Below, one piece after another: positions 62,301 through 64,000 of a stretch of DNA of 64,000 bases. Position 1 is the stretch's first letter; each line of letters starts with the position of its first letter. Made by a program: the position numbers and the translations under genes. Source of the DNA: Petrolisthes cinctipes (taxonomy: Eukaryota; Arthropoda; Malacostraca; Decapoda; Porcellanidae); the NCBI GenBank assembly GCA_033782935.1, contig JAWQEG010000470.1:434001-498000 (forward strand), given 5' to 3'. The notes under the pieces were generated by a model. The model searched no databases and was not told where the DNA came from. It saw nothing but the letters and a program-made list of their open reading frames with translations.

Positions 62301-64000
62301 AACACCCGAAAATTCGATATTTAGAGGTCCCAGAAGGTATCTGTACATGCCTACTCCTTGTTAGAGTATTTTCAAAATACAGGCCAAAATCATACTGAAA
62401 ATCGATCTTTTAGGTGCCCAAAAGTCGATATGTGCATGCATCTTCTGTACCCGTTTATATCTCAAATTCTGGCCCTAAACACCCGAAAATTCGATATTTT
62501 GGGGTCCCAGAAGCGATCTGTACATGCCTACTCCGTGTTAGAGTATTTTCAAAATTCAGGCCCAAAACATGCTGAAAATCGATATTTTTGGTGCCCAAAG
62601 TCAATATGTGCATGTATCTTCTGTACCCGTTTATATCTCAAATTCAGGCTCAAAACACCCGAAAATTCAATATTTTGGGGTCCCAGAAGCAATCTGTACA
62701 TGCCTACTCAGTGCTAGAATATTTTCAAAATATAGGCTAAAAACATGCTAAAAATCGATCTTTTAGGTGCCAAAAAGTCGATATCTCAAATTCAGTCCCA
62801 AAACACCCGAAAATTCGATATTTAGGGGTCCCAGAAGCAATCTGTACATGCCTACTTAGTGTTAGAGTATTTTCAAAATTCAGGCCCAAAACATGCTGAA
62901 AATCGACATTTTTGGTGCCCAAAGTCAATATGTGCATGTATCTTCTGTACCCGTTTATATCTCAAATTCAGGCTCAAAACACCCGAAAATTCAATATTTT
63001 GGGATCCCAGAAGCAATCTGTACATGCTTACTCAGTGCTAGAATATTTTCAAAATATAGGCTAAAAACATGCTAAAAATCGATCTTTTAGGTGCCAAAAA
63101 GTCGATATCTCAAATTCAGTCCCAAAACACCCGAAAATTCGATATTTAGAGGTCCCAGAAGGTATCTGTACATGCCTACTCCGTGTTAGAGTATTTTCAA
63201 AATACATGCTCAAAACATACTGAAAATCGATCTTTTAGGTGCCCAAAAGTCGATATGTGCATGCATCTTCAGTACCCGTTTATATCTCAAATTCAGGCTC
63301 AAAACACCCGAAAATTCAATATTTTGGGGTCCCAGAAGCGATCTGTACATGCCTACTCAGTGTTAGAATATTTTCAAAATACAGGCCCAAAACATGCTGA
63401 AAATCGATATTTTAGATGCCCAAAGTCAATATGTGCATGTATCTTCTGTACCCGTTTATATCTCAAATTCAGGCTCAAAACACCCGAAAATTCAATATTT
63501 TGGGGTCTCAGAAGCAATCTGTACATGCCTACACAGTGCTAGAATATTTTCAAAATATAGGCTAAAAACATGCTAAAAATCGACATTTTAGGTGCCAAAA
63601 AGTCGATATCTCAAATTCAGTCCCAAAACACCCGAAAATTCGATATTTAGGGGTCCCAGAAGCGATCTGTACATGCCTACTCCGTGTTAGAGTATTTTCA
63701 ATATACAGGCCCAAAACATGCTGAAAATCGATATTTTAGATGCTCAAAGTCAATATGTGCATGTATCTTCTGTACCCGTTTATATCTCAAATTCAGGCTC
63801 AAAACACCCGAAAATTCAATATTTTGGGGTCCTAGAAGCAATTTGTACATGCCTACACAGTGCTAGAATATTTTCAAAATATAGGCTAAAAATATGCTAA
63901 AAATCGACATTTTAGGTGCCAAAAAATCGATATCTCAAATTCAGTCCCAAAACACCCGAAAATTCGATATTTAGAGGTCCCAGAAGGTATCTGTACATGC
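56304..64000 (+). repeat. 8,967-bp tandem superduplication, copy II (truncated by window end)
   Basis: It repeats copy I, including its oddities: CAGTGGTAGATTATTTTTAA (56560s), AGCTGCC with AGTCCGAAAACACC (56790s), CAAATTCATACTG (57414), CCAAAAGCGAAC (57860), ATGTTTTAGGTGAACAAAAG (58762), the 12-bp A1 deletion (59714), GATATGTTCATGC (60102), GTCAATATGAGCATG (61600) and CTACTTAGTG (62852). Differences noticed by eye: 57209 A (copy I T at 48242), 58445-58446 GG (AA at 49478-49479), 58983 T (C at 50016), GGTCTCAG near 63508, CAATATAC near 63700, and one 176-bp B monomer fewer near 63.37 kb. Confidence 0.9.

Larger units (their letters stand above)
1..64000 (+). repeat. Satellite DNA array, A/B/C monomers with higher-order structure (whole window)
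   Basis: The entire window is head-to-tail tandem copies of one ancestral monomer in a single orientation. Blocks recurring in each long monomer include TATTTTCAAAAT, GAAAATCGAT, AGTCGATATGTGCATG, CTGTACCCGTTTATATCTC, ACACCCGAAAATTC and CTGTACATGCCTACTC. Three length classes occur: A 177 bp, B 176 bp and C 148 bp. The dominant unit is A-B-C at 501 bp. Unit starts recur exactly 501 bp apart, for example at 6746, 7247, 7748 and 8249, and at 25452, 25953, 26454 and 26955. No unique sequence, transposon terminus, microsatellite tract, RNA gene or telomere repeat interrupts the array, and both window ends fall inside monomers. Such arrays are characteristic of centromeric or other constitutive heterochromatin in eukaryotes; the chromosomal position here is an inference. 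I do not recognise the family. Confidence 0.97.

Noticed and set aside
1..64000. CRISPR array
   Set aside because: The whole unit is conserved. There is no short conserved repeat alternating with unique spacers and no cas-like gene.
1..64000. Transposable element or LTR origin of the repeat
   Set aside because: No terminal inverted repeats, target-site duplications, LTR ends, primer-binding site, poly-A tails or protein domains are visible. Every boundary in the window lies between or within monomers.
47337..64000. The 8,967-bp duplication as a simple assembly error
   Set aside because: Not fully excluded, but the two copies differ by a 176-bp step and by several private substitutions in different places, which a duplicated contig would not show. 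Long reads would settle it.
1..64000. Functional restriction-type palindromes (ATCGAT, TGTACA, ATGCAT) as regulatory sites
   Set aside because: They recur simply because the monomer recurs. No context suggests promoter or operator function.

Overview
The whole 64-kb window is one satellite-DNA array. I find no supportable protein-coding gene, rRNA, tRNA, transposon, telomere repeat or unique-sequence island. Both window ends cut through repeat monomers, so the array continues on each side. All monomers lie in the same orientation. Large monomer-based arrays with higher-order structure are typical of eukaryotic centromeric, pericentromeric or subtelomeric heterochromatin. I do not recognise the satellite family and cannot say plant or animal from sequence alone. 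GC is about 38%, hand-counted on one 176-bp monomer.

Three related monomer classes build the array: A (177 bp), B (176 bp) and C (148 bp). C is the same monomer with a 29-bp internal deletion. The basic unit is A-B-C, 501 bp, an average of 167 bp per monomer. Two versions of this trimer (A1-B1-Ca and A2-B2-Cb) tend to alternate, giving a 1,002-bp hexameric higher-order repeat, for example 41231-42232. Almost every unit ends in a C monomer. Units with gained or lost long monomers measure about 325 bp (A-C), 324 bp (B-C), 677-678 bp (A-B-B-C or A-A-B-C) and other irregular lengths. The window holds roughly 380 monomers (estimate).

Above the hexamer sit recent multi-kilobase duplications, recognised by shared private variants at constant offsets. 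From left to right: an irregular block (1-6245); a pair offset 4,863, then 4,366, then 4,190 bp (about 6.2-10.3 and 11.1-14.5 kb); a 993-bp tandem duplication with a visible crossover junction (14.5-16.5 kb); a block at 17.1-19.1 kb that repeats 3.6-5.5 kb; a pair offset 4,333 bp (21.5-24.2 and 25.8-28.6 kb); a pair offset 5,311 bp (30.7-34.6 and 35.9-39.9 kb) with a third partial copy at 29.2-30.3 kb; a 3.5/3.2-kb tandem pair (40.2-47.2 kb) with a chimeric monomer between the copies; and an 8,967-bp tandem superduplication (about 47.34 kb to the window end). Duplications tend to be longer and cleaner toward the right, and the left quarter has the most aberrant units. This fits ongoing expansion by unequal exchange and conversion, with the more homogenised part of the array on the right.

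Open reading frames up to 189 codons occur, but they follow from the repeat geometry (177 bp = 59 codons) and are not annotated as genes.
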